From Melanocharis versteri (Eukaryota > Chordata > Aves > Passeriformes > Melanocharitidae), in NCBI GenBank assembly GCA_013397845.1, contig VZTG01005276.1, forward strand, positions 204 to 64,203: 64,000 nt of DNA. Reading direction: 5' to 3'. A model generated the notes under the pieces. The model worked only from the letters and a program-made list of their open reading frames with translations. It did no database searches and had not been told where the DNA came from. The position numbers were made by a program, and so were the translations under genes. Of this stretch, positions 1 to 14,200 are shown in pieces (position 1 is the first letter of the stretch; every line of letters starts with the position of its first letter).

Positions 1-1447
1 GGGGGGGGAGGAAAGGAAGGCGATAGGAAAGAGATGGATCTGGGTCCTAGAGATACGGCAACATCAACTGCGAAGGGCTGTGCCCGGCAGGTCCCCTGCC
101 CCCATCGCCACCAGCCAGCCTGTGGCTCGCTCTCTCTCTTTGATGCAGCGCAAAGTTGAGGCAAGGATGGGGAAGATCCTGCTGCAATAAAGGGAGGAGG
201 CTTCAAGTTCCCAGCATCCAGATAGGGAGGGAGGAAAAAGGGGGGAGAGAGAGAGAAGGAAAAAAAAAATTGCTCGCTCTGCAGCAGAAACTGAAGACTG
301 CTCCGGAAGTGATGCGAGTGGTGTACTGGCAAATGGACTCGATCAGGCTGGAGCAACAGCCCCCATCAAACCCACCCTCTCCGCCTCCCCTTCCCCGGCG
401 TGCGGATCTCGCTGTTCCAGGGAGGCTGATGGGGACCGGGCACCTCCTCCCCTCCGGCTGCTCCCCTTCCCCGGGCAGGACAGAAAGGGACTCTGCCTCC
501 TTCCCTCCTTTCCTCCCACCAGCCTGCCCCCTGCCTCCCCCAGCCCAGCAATGGTGGAGTGCTCCGGGAATCCCATTGTTCCTCACTTTTCCCAGCGCCG
601 CGGAGCCGGAGGGCGGGAGCAGCTGGGATCGCAGCTGGGTCAGTGGGGCTGCAGGAGCAGAACGCTGACTCAGCTTCCTGGGGTTTCGGGCATCGCTGGT
701 GCAGACCCTCTTCAGGGGGGAAAAGGGCTGATGGATGGCACTGGAGAGAGGACGAGAAAGAGAGACAGATGGGAGAGGGTGTGGGACTGGCAACCAGGAC
801 TTACCTCCAGGAGCCGAAATTAGTGACCTTGCGAGTCAATTAAGCCTCTGCAGTGCCAGGAGACCCCGGTTCCTCCCTACGGGAGATCAGGGAAGGCAGC
901 CAAAGGCGGCTCCGGCTGAGGGCAGGTTTCTAGAGGAGGAGACAGAGCAGCCCCGAGCACTCCTGCCCGTGGAGACAGTGACCCTGCGGCGGGGGCGAGA
1001 GGAGNGGGTAGAGCGAGAGTGGGGAGCAGAGCGGGGATAGAGGGCGAGAAGAGATGGGGTGCAGAGGAGATGGGGAAGAGGGAAGATGGTGGCAGAGAGG
1101 GGATGAAGTCAAGCGGGAGACGAGGGCCCCGGCTAGTCCCGGCCCGATCACTGGCGCTGTCCCTTCAGCACCACCAGCACCCCGCGCGGGGCGGGTCGGA
1201 GCCCGCCGGGCTCTCGCTGCCCAGCGCAGCCCCTTCGCTGCTGGGCTCCAACCCAGCGCCTGCTCCGCTTGTCTGGCATCCTCTGGGACTTATTCTCCGG
1301 GGTTTGTACCTAAACGAGCCACTCCAGGGCCGGCGGGGTGGAGGGAGGCCTGGGGTTCTCAAAGGGCTGGTTCGGGCAGAGTCCACCAGAGGCTGTGAGC
1401 CTGGGAGACACTGAGGACGTGGGAGCAGAGCCAGTCTGGTCACAAAG
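1..1447. promoter_or_regulatory. GC-rich, purine/pyrimidine-biased block (possible promoter island)
   Basis: The stretch is clearly more GC- and CpG-rich than the 25 kb to its right, with long GA-rich runs (191-262, 1000-1110), pyrimidine-rich runs (370-540), and a TGACTCAGC AP-1/MARE-like core at 665-673. It ends at a donor-like AAAG|GTAAGA (plus strand, 1447/1448). Open frames of 60-196 residues on both strands look compositional (Pro/Arg/Gly/Ser-rich) and match no protein I know. By synteny the next gene on the minus strand should be DPYSL2, so a promoter or 5' regulatory island is plausible but unproven. One N at 1005. Confidence 0.35.
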
Positions 1448-4385
1448 GTAAGAAGTGCAGCACACAATAGGTCGAACGTAGCTGTCTCCACCTGATAATA
1501 CGTTTTTCATGTGTGGTTTGGGGCCCTCAGGATAATCCATATGCAATATTTGTGCGGGCCAAACCCAATGGCCAGGCTACTTATTCCATGCGTTATTCAT
1601 TGATGGGCATATTTGCACATGCATACATTAATTGTTGATTGAGAGGAATCTGTGTCCAAATGGCTGCCAAGCACCTTTGTAAGATTCAAACCCCCCCNTC
1701 AAGGTGTATTTAAAAAATAATAATCCCAGGACCATCTCTCCCTGCAAACCACACCCAAATCAAGGCATTTGTGCCAAAAGGTAGAAAACCACCAAAGCCA
1801 AGGTCATAACCGAGTGAAGCCTGGTAATATATGCACAGCACAGTGATAAAAGACTCCAGACTAAAAGGAAATAAATAAGCCTGCAGCGTGGCCCTGAAGG
1901 ATGAGGATGATGTGCTCTGGTAACTAATGAAGGAGGGAGGAATCCAAAGACAGGGGCTCTCCAGGGAAACAGCCCCACCTCCTTCCCCTCCAGGGACCAT
2001 CCCCAAGGACCCAGCAGGGTTACTGCCATGCTGATCTCGGGTGCGTAGTTGGGGACTGGAGCCCAACAGATGGTCTCTCAGGTACACATAAGTGCTGTTT
2101 TATTTAGGGTTTATAAATATTAATTGCCACAGCACTGCTGATCAGGCAGCGCCGGAACTACAGAGAGTGCTGGCAGAGGCTCCAGCAAGAGGAAAGCCTT
2201 GGAGTGATTGTGTTGACACGTTCTGCAGTTTGCTGAGATGAAGGCAGTGGCTTTCAGGGACAGCCTGGAATCCAGCTCATTCATCACTTGGCACAGCGCT
2301 GGAAGATGCTCAGGTGGCCACAGGCACAGGCTCTTTAGAGGGGTGGGAAGGATTTGCCAGGAAAGCTGAAGGCTGTGCAGGGATCCAGACAGGAAAGAAA
2401 TCCTGCAGACAGGACTAAACCTCCAAATGTCTCAGAGCTGACAAAGGCCACTCCCAAAGGCTGAGTTTTCGTGCTGTACAGATCTGACTCTTTTACAATA
2501 ACCCCACCAAATACAGACAACCACACACTGAACATCCATCTCCAAGTGCTTCCCCTTTCCACAGGCACTTGAGAACATACTCAGCAGTATTTCAGTTATT
2601 TTGGATTTGTATTTCCAGTTGGGCTCATGGGAAGACTGTCGAAGACCTCACCTGTGTCTGCTGTTCTGCTGAGACTCTGACTGGTCTCTCGTATCAAACC
2701 AAAGATGATTTCAATTACCCAGAGGAAATTCAGGCACTCCAAAAAACAACCTAGCTGCTAAAAGACATTTTCCTTTGGTTGTATTCTTCTTTTTGGGTAT
2801 TTCACAGTGTCTGTCTAATAATTCTGTTTTTATGGTCCTTTCAGGGACACTGAAAAAAAAGGAGGCAATTTTTAAAAGTTTTTATTTCTACCTATGAAAC
2901 CCAAGAATCAGATTTTGCAAAACTCCCAACTGTAGCAAACTCAATTCATTCTGTTACACCCAAACTGAAACACTTAAATGTGCCTCCATGATTCCACAGC
3001 TTTATTCCTCAACTATTTCTTCCTCCAGGAAGAGTCTTAACATGAGTAAAGATGCACCAGCCAGTGCAGTGAGAACTCCGACCCCCAAAATCACCCTGAG
3101 TTTGGGACCAGACATAGAAATTTATTGCCTACATGAGTCCCATTGAACCTCTATAGGGCCTGACACTCAAGGCTTGTTTAAGATTCCAGAATTCCCAGTC
3201 AGGTATATCAGATTCCCATCAACTTTGTTATCATAAAGAGAATATGGGGTGATGGAATTTATATTTCAGTTTGAGTTCACAGCTACATAACACAGAACAA
3301 TTCCTGAGTGGTAACATTAAACCAGCAACTGGATATGCCCAGGCTGTAAGCATGGAAATAACGAAATTTTACTTAAAAATCACTGGGAGCTGATAATCCA
3401 CATGTTTAATAATCCCATAGGGTTTCCATTTTCACTGAAAACCACATAAATTACTTTGAGAATGACACTGACCCTCATCTGAATTTCATAAACCCGGCAT
3501 CAATATGAAAATTCCTCAGAAAACAGCTCATACTTTGCCCTACAAAGGTGGGGAAACACTGGAGAAACCTAAACACAACCTTAGAAATGAATTAGGGCAG
3601 TTGGAATCACATTGGCAGCTTCAGTCTCCATGCAGCAGCTTTATATTCTGCTCCTGTAATGAGCATTAATTAGTTCTTGCTATATCAGTTATAGGGGTGT
3701 GCAGAGCAGAATAAGCTGAACGCTTATTTGCAGATAAACCATTTAGCAACAAATGAAAATGGGTTAAATTTATAATATGGTGTGTGGATAATATTGATTG
3801 ATAAAAGGAACAAAAGAGGGAAGCTAAGTAGAAACACATCTTCAGATTTTCTTAACATCCTAAAACTCTGGACACCTCAGAGCAAGTAACTTGACTGAGG
3901 AATAACACCCCAGAAAAGTGAAGTGATGAATAAAGAGCTTACCTGAAACTGCAGAGGAGAGTGGCAGAATTGGCCTAATTTAAGATCCTTTTATGCTCCT
4001 GCACAAAAGTCCTGAGTGCCATAAGTACTCCCTGCCTTCAGCACTCAGCACCCCATGAGAGGAGCCAGCGCCTGCCTGGGGGTCGGCCTTGGCAGAGACA
4101 AGGAGAAGGACCACACGAAGAGCCTGGATTGCACAATTTTCTTTTGCAAAAAGAACTTTACACTGATAGAAAGGAAATGTGAGCACAAAGATAGGCAGTG
4201 AGCTGGCCCCTTGTCAAACAAGGGGAAAATTTGGTCTCTTTACTCTCATACTGAGACTCCCTTCACGTACAAAGCCCTGGAATCTGACTGGGAAAACTCA
4301 GGAGCACAGGATTGATCCCTATGTCACACCAATGGTGATCAGTGATTTCTGGTTTCCTGTTCCATCTGGCCAAGAAATCCCAGCA
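1448..4385. other. Intergenic, no gene seen
   Basis: Mostly unique, moderately AT-rich sequence with no supported coding exon. The part at 1490-1640 is rich in homeodomain/POU-like words. One N at 1698 after a run of C. Confidence 0.5.
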
Positions 4386-4675
4386 TTTACAAGAGCCTGG
4401 AGTGACAGGACAAAGGGGAATGGCTTTAAACTGACAGAGAGCAGTTTTAGATTGGATATTAGGAAAAAATTCCTTTCTGTGAGGGTGGTGAGGGAGTGGA
4501 CAGAATTCCAGAGAAGCTGTGGCTGCCTCTGGATCCCTGGAAGTGTCCAAGGCCAGGTTGGATGGGGCTCGGAGCAACCGGGGATAGTAGAAGGTGTCCC
4601 TGCCCTGGCGGGGGGTGGGATTGGATGGGATTTAAGGTCCCTTCCCCCCAAACTGTTCTGGGATTCTCTGATTCC
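4386..4675 (+). mobile_element. CR1 LINE 3' fragment
   Basis: Matches the CR1 3' region: the GGAGTGACAGGACAAAGG start, TGAGGGTGGTGAGG, CCCTGGAAGTGTCCAAGGCC, GGAGCAAC, then a GGTCCCTTCC end followed by the degenerate ATTCT-type terminal repeat (GGGATTCTCTGATTC). Severely 5' truncated, as usual for CR1. Confidence 0.92.
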
Positions 4676-5163
4676 ACTCCTCATGAATGAAATGTCTAAT
4701 GCTGCTTTATTCCATTTCATTCTCACAGTTACTTCCAAGGTTAAACAATCAAACTTGATTTGAATTAGAAACAAGGCTATATAAGCTCTATGTTGCTTTA
4801 TTTGCCTTCCATCCTTAGGTGACATAATTGCTGCAAATCCAGAATTTTCTTCATTATTTAACAACTAAAAACCCAGACAGAAATTACAGCAGTATATTCC
4901 ACCATTAAATTGCCATTATTAAACTAAATGACAGCAACTACTTTCAAATCTAGGGCTCTTCCTCTTGCAAATAATTAATTATTAATACTTCCAGTGGGTG
5001 CAAGATTTATCATGCAAGGCAGGATCCCAGTGAAATTTGGGTATTTGCAGAAGCAGAACTCCACTGAGTCAATTTTCCAGTGAAAATGAGCAAAGAAAGC
5101 CTGGCATGAGCCACTGTGCCAATTTAAGGGATGGCTTAGAGAACTCCAGCCTGGATCTCTGTA

Positions 5164-5209
5164 GGGGATGATCTGTAAGGTCCCTTCCAACCCAAACCAC
5201 TCTGATTCT
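5164..5209 (+). mobile_element. CR1 3' end stub
   Basis: Only the last about 45 bases remain: GGGGATGATCTGTAAGGTCC, CTTCCAACCCAAACCACT and a terminal CTGATTCT. A very short 5'-truncated copy. Confidence 0.7.
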
Positions 5210-8200
5210 CAAAGAGAAGCTGAGCAAAGCTTGAATATAAATCAACAACATTTTAGGGATGCTCAGAGTAAGGATCTGTATTAGACAGTACTGAACTCTG
5301 CAACCAGCACCGCTTACAAAATTATGCAGCCCTTAAAATCATCAACTTGTTGCATGTGCCACTGCAATAATCTTAATTTCCCTACCTGGCTAGAAGCTGG
5401 GAAAGCCACCTTCCCTCTTTCTGGGTTTTGCTTCATGCATTGCTGCTCCCTCAGCCCACCCTGGCATTTGAATTTTCTAAGGTACAGGGTCAGGATCAAG
5501 AGGTGGCACTGAATAACTGCCATTTCCAGAATATTCCTTGAGTGTTAAGAATCCAACCAAATCCTAAAATGCTTCATTGGGTTGGAAATTGTTCTGGCAG
5601 AGCACAAAAACTGAAAGACCAAGTTGTCTACAGAGAAATCATTGACCAGCTTCGTTTTGGGATATGATAATTGCTGGAGTGGCTGACAGCTTTTCTTGGC
5701 AGTGAGCACTCAAAGACGAGGCACACTATTTCAGGAACATTAAAGACCAGCAGAAAATCTTTTGATAAATTAATAAGGTCCATTCAAATGCTGAGACAAA
5801 GATAATTTTTTTCCATGGTCCTTTTTCTTTCTGTTTATCCTATGCCTCACTTTTCCTTTATGTTTTTTTCCTCAGTGACCTCAGCTAACATAAAGTATCC
5901 CTAGCAAATTTCTGCCACTCAAATTTTGTTGCCTGTGGGTTTTAGTCCATGCAAACAGTTTTAGTCCGTGTGAACACCCTGCCCACAGCCAATAGTACAA
6001 ATACTGAGTCGATTAACAGAGGATTTTCCAAAGGCCCAAATGGAAATGAGGCCCACAATTCCCAGTGACTTCCAGAGGGAGTGGAGACCCTCATCGCTAT
6101 CAAAATCTCTCCTCACTAATCCAGTGTGTGAAAGGCATCAGCCTGCCCTAAAATCAGATTTTTCTCAGCTATTCCCAGGATGATCATGACAGAAGCAATT
6201 GGAATCTCTCCAAAGTGTTCAGTATTTAAGACAGAATTTCCAAAATTGTTGGTTTCCTGGAGATCCATAAGTGTCCTGTGACATTTGGAAGCCCCACCAT
6301 AGCTGAATTACAGCTGATGACTGAGATATGCTTCTTCCAGACAGTGTCATTAAGAGAACTCACCCATCTAACCACAAAAAGGCAGCATTAAATATTAATA
6401 TTTCCTCTGAACACCTCTGACAGAATATGACAGCTCCTGGCTCACCACCAGTGACATCTGTGTGGAGCTGGGACTGGGCAGGAAATAGCCATTGATTTGA
6501 GGACTGGAAATTATCTAAAGTTTTGCCAGCATTGTCTCAAAAGGAGCCAAAATGGATAACAGCAACCTTTACTATTGGAACATGGCTTAAAGTCTGACCT
6601 TCCAAGGCAGGGAGCTCTGGCCAAAAAGCAAAGAGGAATGAGTGAATATCAGTTTATGCCCTGTCACTGGGATCTCCTGACTGCTCCCCAGCTCCCCAGA
6701 TAAGATCTTCCCATTGCAGATATGCCAGAGCTGTGATCCCTGTGACTTCCTACACCTTCCAAGTGCTACTTTAATAAATAATGATGTCAAAAATAATAGC
6801 AAGTGTCATAAAGCAGAGCTTGATCCGTGAGTGATTCACCCTCTTGACTTTGAGTGCTGCAGCTCCCTGGGTTCCTCTGAGACTGGGCACAACAGCACTA
6901 AAAATAAAAATCAGCTGTAAATTCAACATGAGAAGGAGCTCAGGCTCATGAAATAAATTTTTACTTGGATTAACATACTGCAACTGCATCAGGGGTGAAG
7001 CCCAGCTTCACCTTCCCTTTGAGCTGCTCTAGAATTGCTCTCTCCTGTCTCTGCTCTTCCCTAGCAATTCTTACGGCACTTCCCATTCAGTGAAACTGCC
7101 TCTCCCTTTATTTGAATGGAAATACTTAAATAAAACATAATGATATCCTGGGACACCACCTGCCATATGACACTAACAGTGTAGGATGCTGGGCTCAGGG
7201 AAGGCTTCCTTGGGCACTGGAGCCAGTTTTGAGCACCCAGAGGCAGCGACAGAATCCACACTTGGATCAGAGCTGAGAATATTCATCACACATTTACCCA
7301 GGCACATCCCATCAGAACAGAAATCCTTCCCCTCTCCCTTGTCAGAAATTCACCGTGGATATCTGAGCACCACAAGTTGAAAGAAAAGAGGGGGAGGGCC
7401 CATCCAGGCCCCAGGGGGAGGAAGGCATGCTGGATGAAAATGCCCAGGTGAGTTCAGAAGGTGTTGCTTGTGCTGATAGTTCTGTTTATCAGCTTCGCTG
7501 GCTGGGGTCTCTACCAGTTCATAGCACAAAAGCATCTTACCCTTAAGCTACATTAAGCAGCTTCACCTCATGTTTGGGGGTGGCTTTAGAGCCTATTTTA
7601 AACACAGGGCACCTGTCTGCACAGGCAGGCTCTGAAAAACAGCTCTGAATGCCCTGCTGGTTTACATGCACTCAAGCACTGACCTGGTGAACCCAAGGAG
7701 AGGGAAAATGTCTTGAGTACATTGATAGAGGTAAACAGACTGTCCTGCTTTATTCTGCAATAAAAATGCCAGTCAGAGACAGTAATAGAGAAGAGAGAAC
7801 TGCTACACTGGAAATCCAGTGGCTATGGCTAAGCTGGGCCATAGTGCCAGGCTGGTACCATTTCCAACTGGAAAAAGTGGGAAATAACCACACGAAGCAG
7901 ATTTCCATGAAGTGCAACACTTTCAAGTGAAACAGAAAGAACTAAAGCTTCATATATGCTTCACATTATTATTGCAACAGGTCATGAGCTGTATAATATT
8001 ATAAACATACACAGAGGAGGCAGCTTTTTCCAAAGGTCTCAAGCAAAGATTTTCTTGATGATCAGTGTTCCCAGGGAACTGGGATTTGGTTCAATATCAG
8101 AAAGAAGAACAGGGAGGACAAACAGTTAAACAAAAACTTCATGCTGAAAATTTCATGCGGAATTTCAAAGCAAAAATCAAACCAAGTCATTAAACCCTGT

Positions 8201-11200
8201 GAAAGGAAATGTCTTGGTTTGAGAAAACTTCCCTTTTCTCTCTTATTTTCACAAAGGTTTCTCTCCTGTCCACATGTGATGTCTGGGAGAGCCAGTGCTA
8301 ACTGGAAAGACATGTTGGTGTTGCTGAATTTTACCATAAAGCTAAGAAGTAGCTTCAAGCTTCAGTTTCAAGCAGTGACGTGCCTCTGCACTGCTCAGGT
8401 CCTTCATTTTGCTGACACAGCTTGAAAGCCCAAGCAGGCCATGCTGCCCAGGCCCAGGAGAGCCCAGGCCCCTCTGAAGAGCCTTCAGCCCAGCACTCGT
8501 ACGTGGCCTCGAAAACTATTTGTGATTTCTGAAAACCTCATCTCATTACATTTTAAACAGTCCCACAGACAAAGGCAGCATTATAGCCCTCACTGTACAC
8601 ATGGGAAATGAGGCATAGAAATTCAAATTCACCTCCAACTACAGCAACAGCCTGGGACAGAGCAAGGGCCAGCCTGGGACGGGGGCAGGCTCTTGTTGTG
8701 TGCAGCCAGCCCTGTTTGGGGATCCTCCTCCACCACTGCTCTGCCCTCACAGTTTCCAGCCCCTATTTCCAGGCAGGAATAGCATCAGTGGTAAGAAAAG
8801 GGACTGAACAGAGTAACAGCTCTGAAGCCTCAGATCTCTTTGTGCTGCTCTGCAGAACCCATTAAGTGTGGGGCATTGCAGTTGCTGCTGCCATGAACGA
8901 ATGTCCTTATGTTGCATTTATTAAATAAATCTAATCTTATTGAACTGCATTACAAGCTTTTATTTCATGAATCTGTGTGCCTCACAGATCACCCAGAGAG
9001 TTAACTCCTGCCTGGACTCTGCTTTTCCTCTCCATAGCCTTGCAAAGGCACCCCTGACGAACCAGACATCCCTGTGATCCCATTGCTCCCAAGCTTGGAG
9101 CACTTGGAATGGGCCACAGGGAGGATGGGTGCATCCAGGATGCTACTTTAGCATGCCATACACTTGGTACCAGTGTTTCAAAAAGAGTACAAGTTGCATT
9201 CCATTATGCTTTATACATGGAAATATTCGTTTTAAATCACCCAAAACCCCTGTTGGAATGAAAACACAGGGTATCACTAACTCTTGGAGGGGAGCAGTAC
9301 CAGGAGGTGCAGAATTTCTGCTGCATTCTGTGCAAAACAGCCTTTCCTGCCCTGGTGTGCTGGGATTTTGTTTTAAAGATCTGAGGTCAACACCAAACAA
9401 TTTGTTAAATAAAACTGAGTGAATCAAAATGTAAAATTTCAGGTTTCCATCTGATAGGGAACATCTCCTCTGGAGGCCGAGAAGGTCGAGTCGTACTTTT
9501 GCAGGATAAAAGGAAATGTTTGCAGAGAAAGTTCTGACTTCAAAATTAAGAGCTGCAGTTTAAGAATCACTTAATTACCTGCAAAGATAATTTGAATAAG
9601 TATTTTATAAATATTTGGATAACTTGAATAAATTGATACTTTGATTTTTTAAATTCATTTATTCTTTAGTAGTTAGAAAATTAGAAGTGGGGATTAAAGA
9701 CAAAAAGACGTAATAACAAAATGAATTACTTAAGATGTCTACTGCATCAGGCACTAATTAATCAACGTCTCAAAAATCAGGTTTAAGACATATTAGTGTT
9801 AAGGCAAGCAATTATTTGCTAATAAGAACATGTACACAATTCAACACCACCAGAATTACCTAAAACATCATCAACATCAGAAAATCCATGAAAGTCCAGT
9901 CAATTTGGTGGAGCAGAATTTTAAAGCACATCATTTTCAGTGTATCTCTCCATTCAATTTAAGGCAGGACACATTCCCTGAGCCCAAAATATATTCCCAC
10001 TCTCTAACTTTAACAAACAGCAGCAGAAGCCAAGTTAAGGTAAATATTGAAGAATGTTTTACCAGCACGTGGGGGAAATAAATGATCAGGTCTGATAGAA
10101 AAGATGCTCCTACTAAGGATGAATTGTAGGGTGCTGGGAGGAAACAGTCACCACTATCTCTAGGTATAATTAAGTTGGGAAGCTGGGTTTGATTCCTGAT
10201 GAGAACACAAGGAGCGTGGTCACTGGAAACCTATCCCCTCCTTGGAGATGATTCAGTATCTCTCACCTGTGACTTTCTCTCCTATCACAGTTCTTTTGGG
10301 AGTCCCTGTGTGTGCGCAGCCTTAAGCACTGGGTCATTTTCAAGGTTATTTGTGTTCTGTCCTAAACAAAGACCATTAATATGACAGCAACGGCCGATTC
10401 CTGAGCTCCTTCCCCAGTCCTGGGGGAGTCTCTCCTTTAACCTGAACAAGCTCTCTCCCTTCGGTGGGACACGTCTGTTAAATGACACTGGTAACACCTA
10501 CCTTCTGCTCCCACCGGTTACAGGACAGACCCACTCCTGCTCTCTGATGTTTTCCATGGCAGCAGCAACTCCCAGAGGGAGAGCAGTACTGGCAGAAGGA
10601 AAAGAGCTGCATTGTGTCTGGAGGGGGGACTCCTGGATAGTGATAAAGGAGCACAAAGTCAGCCTTCAGAGCACTGGCAGCTGCTGAACCCACCGGCTCT
10701 AGTTCATCCTGCAAAAACACCACTGTAAGCTGCTACCTTCCCAGAATGCCCACCACTATTCCCTCCTGCTAAGATCCAACTGTACAAAGCTCCCAAATTC
10801 CCCCTCTTTGTGTGCCATGAACACACGGTTCATTGTGGAGTGCGCAGAGACAAAGGAAGAAACCACAAGCTCACAAAGGAACCCCCGGCTAAAAAGCGTT
10901 GTGCACTCAGGGGTTAAGAAGGAAAAAGAGCCGTGAGGATGTTTGCAACAGCAGGGCATCAGCTGGAGCCAGCACGGAGGCTTTCCCACTGCCATTCATA
11001 ACAAAATCAGGAGGCAGAAAGTTACTATAGCAATGGCAGCAGAATGCAGCTCTTCAGAGGCTCGAGAGCTCCTGCAGACATCGGGGCTCTGTGTCCCCGT
11101 CCTGCAGGGCTGCAAACTCCCATCAGATCCACTGCACTGCACCAACATCCCCTCCTCTCCATGGAATTCTCACTGTAGATCACTGAATTTTAGCTTAAAC

Positions 11201-14200
11201 CACACTGAAACGAGGCCCAGCTGAAGACAAAGCACAACCATCCATGCCCTCACTCTCCAGGTGCTTGAACAGACAAAAGGTCACCCCTGGCTGCAGATTG
11301 GGCTCACTTTATATGACAAAAAGCACTGGGCAATAAAACCATCTGTGGGTACAGACCCCTCCCCTAATGCCTTTTTTCCAGGCAGTTTATCAGCTGTGGA
11401 TTTATCCACTTCCAGGAGGTCAAAGCTGTGCTGGTGGTGGGGTGTGATCCCACTGGCCAGCAGTGTGACAAGGGTGTGACAAGGGATTCTCAAGTGTCCA
11501 GGACCAGCTCCAAATCTGGCCATGAGGTTCCTGCAGAGCTGGACTCAGTCTCTGACTCAGCCCCTGTGCCTGGGTTTGACACAATTTCAGCAGCACCTGA
11601 ATGGGCTCGTGTGAAATGAATTCAGTGTTGTTGGTTCAGCTCCAGGGGTCACAGTTTCCATATGTGCTGGGGCAAAACTGAGCCCATCTCTCAGGAGATC
11701 CAATTGTCCCCACACAAGCACAGGAAAGCCCTGGGGAATGTTGGTCCAGAAGGACTGACTGGGACAGAGAGCAGACCCCTGCAATTGTAAGAAATGCCGA
11801 AGCTAAGGTCTGGTTCAGATCCATCTATACAAGATCCTCTCCCTACTCCACAGATCGTTCCCTAAAAGCCTAAAATCACAACTTCTATATTGACCAGGAG
11901 AGATGCTGAAGGGATATTCAGTGAAAAGAAAGACATGATCAGCCAAAGAGCATCACAGTGTAAATGTAAATTAAAGCAGCTACAATACCTGTTCACACCC
12001 GAGGCTTTTAACAGATGATGGGAGCACAAAAACGGCTTAGAACACTCCTTGTGTCTGCCTCCCATTTATCCCCATGTCAAATCGAGCAATTAAAATCAGA
12101 CCCAGAGGAATTTTCCCAATCAGTGAAGGCTTTGGGCTACATTCCCGCTCTCTATTAATAAACAGTTGCTGTCTGAGTTCTGCCACAGATTCACAGTGTA
12201 AAAATGGAGCAGACTGGGACCACTTTTGCCAAAAATCTTGCAATCTCTATTTATATTCTGGATTAGCAGGACCAGCTTCTTTCACCACTTGTGAGACAAT
12301 GACCCCACCAGCAATGACCATCCATCCCCACCTGGCCCAGCTTCCACACAGCACCACTGACCCCCTTGTCTGATGCTTTTGTCTGCCTCAGATATCTCAC
12401 TTTGTCTTCCCTAATTTTTAATGTTGGCCATTCTGCACATGAAGTGGGAGGCTGCTGCTAGTACTGATTTCAAAAGAGGCCATGTTGCCTTGGTTACCCA
12501 TTGCCAAGCCTCTCCCAAAACCTGCCTTCGCCTTGGATTTGTCCTGTTTTCCGTGTTTTTGAGGAATTTCCTCTCTTGAACAGCTGGACTTAAACAAATC
12601 AATTAAATAAATAAAAAACCTAAGGGAAATGCCCTTGGATGTGCATCATTTGTGAAAGCTTGTTCAAATCCCCATCAGAAACAACAAAACCAGCAGCAGA
12701 AGATGCACTGCTGTATCAGTTTGGCCACAAAGCAGGTTTCAGAGCACTCTAGGCTCAGCCTATGTCCTGAGGAGCTGCAGCTGACACAACTCTTCTGTCC
12801 ATTAGTGGTGAGACAGAACTAAAACTGGGGCATCACTGGTGCTGGCTGTGCCCAAAGCCTTCGGCTGCCCCTGGCCCAAAGCCCAAATCTCCACAGTCCA
12901 AAGGAGGCAAGAGAGGGAAGAAATCCCTTTGTGCCCATTTTTCAGAGGGGGAACAGCAGGATTTTCAGGATTTTTCAGATTTGAGGGTTACAAGCAGGTC
13001 TCTGGCAAGGAGTGGGGGGTGTTTGGCACAGGGACTCACACCAGGGCAGGTTCAGGGTGCTAAACACTTATCAACACAGCATAGATCAAAATTACTCACA
13101 GAGATTCATCAGGGGCTGCTTTTGATAAACAGACATATTGAGAAAAACTTGGATGTGTCAGTGGGTAAATCCAAAGAAGAAGATGAAGACAAATCCTACA
13201 AAAGCAGCGCTTACAGTTTCTGTTCACTATCCTCCTGTTCCTAGAAATTAGCTATTTTCTGTAGCCACAGTCAAAAATATCACCTGATTAAAATTTTCAA
13301 CACTGTCTGGGAGAATTGAATCAGAGCATACTAAAATGTTAATACTTACAGAGAAAGGTCACTGCATTCTTCTGCATAGAGAGCAAGTTAGATTTGGTTA
13401 ATCCCATTTTTGGAAAGTACAGGCAGCATTTTCAGCACTGTAAACCAAAGAGTTATTCATATCTGTGTTTATGATATTTCTAATTGTCATATCAAGTGAA
13501 AATTATTTAAGAATGTGAAATTAATAAGATATCCGGCAGCACTCCTGCTCCATCTATGTTGAGTTACAAAGGCCATCTCTAAGGCTTTCCGTGGTGAATC
13601 TTAATTGGATCTTCCAGACAGAAACAATCCACTCCTCACACAGGAGTGCCAGTAAGGAGAAAGAAAAAGGACAAGGAATTTTAATTGCGCTGTAATCCTT
13701 CCTTCTTGCAAACGCCACATTGCAGGGACTTAACAGACTAGAACCAAAAGCAAAATTCACTGGGAACCTCCCAAAAGAAAACACATTAAAATCCATCTAG
13801 AGATGGATCTCCAGGCAGTTGGCCATGCTGTTGTTTAATGTAGGAAATAATATAAATTAAACCATTTGTCACTCCTAACTGAAAGGAAAAAAGGGAACCA
13901 GTCAATTTGTCAGCGGATTTTGCCTTCATCATAATTGCTGTATCCATCTTTCCTGCCTCTCCATGCCCCACCACAGGCCCTGCTCCAAGCTGTCAGCAGT
14001 TCTCACACTCAGCTTTGTTGCTGGGAAAACATTTCATTCTACAGTTCATATATCTTGATGAGAGGCCTATAAATAGACACCATTTTCTACCCTTGTTCAT
14101 GGGCTGTATCCATCACCCTGAACAGTAAAATTACCTTTCAGCATTGCATTAAGTCAATGGTTCTCCACTGCAGAGCACGGATGTTGATGGGGGAAGAGCC

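Noticed and set aside
156..1414. Open frames of up to 196 residues on both strands in the GC-rich left block
   Set aside because: They overlap in several frames, are Pro/Arg/Ser/Gly-rich and match no family; open frames of this length are expected from GC-rich, stop-poor DNA.
1..2000. DPYSL2 first exon on the minus strand, expected by synteny
   Set aside because: Neither the short MSYQGKKNIPRI start nor the long-isoform start could be read in this region.
4179..4864. Overlapping open frames of 181-194 residues
   Set aside because: They run through a CR1 fragment on both strands and have no recognisable domain; CR1 3' UTR does not encode this.
11462..11484. Tandem pair of GTGTGACAAGG
   Set aside because: Only two units; ordinary local duplication without further signal.
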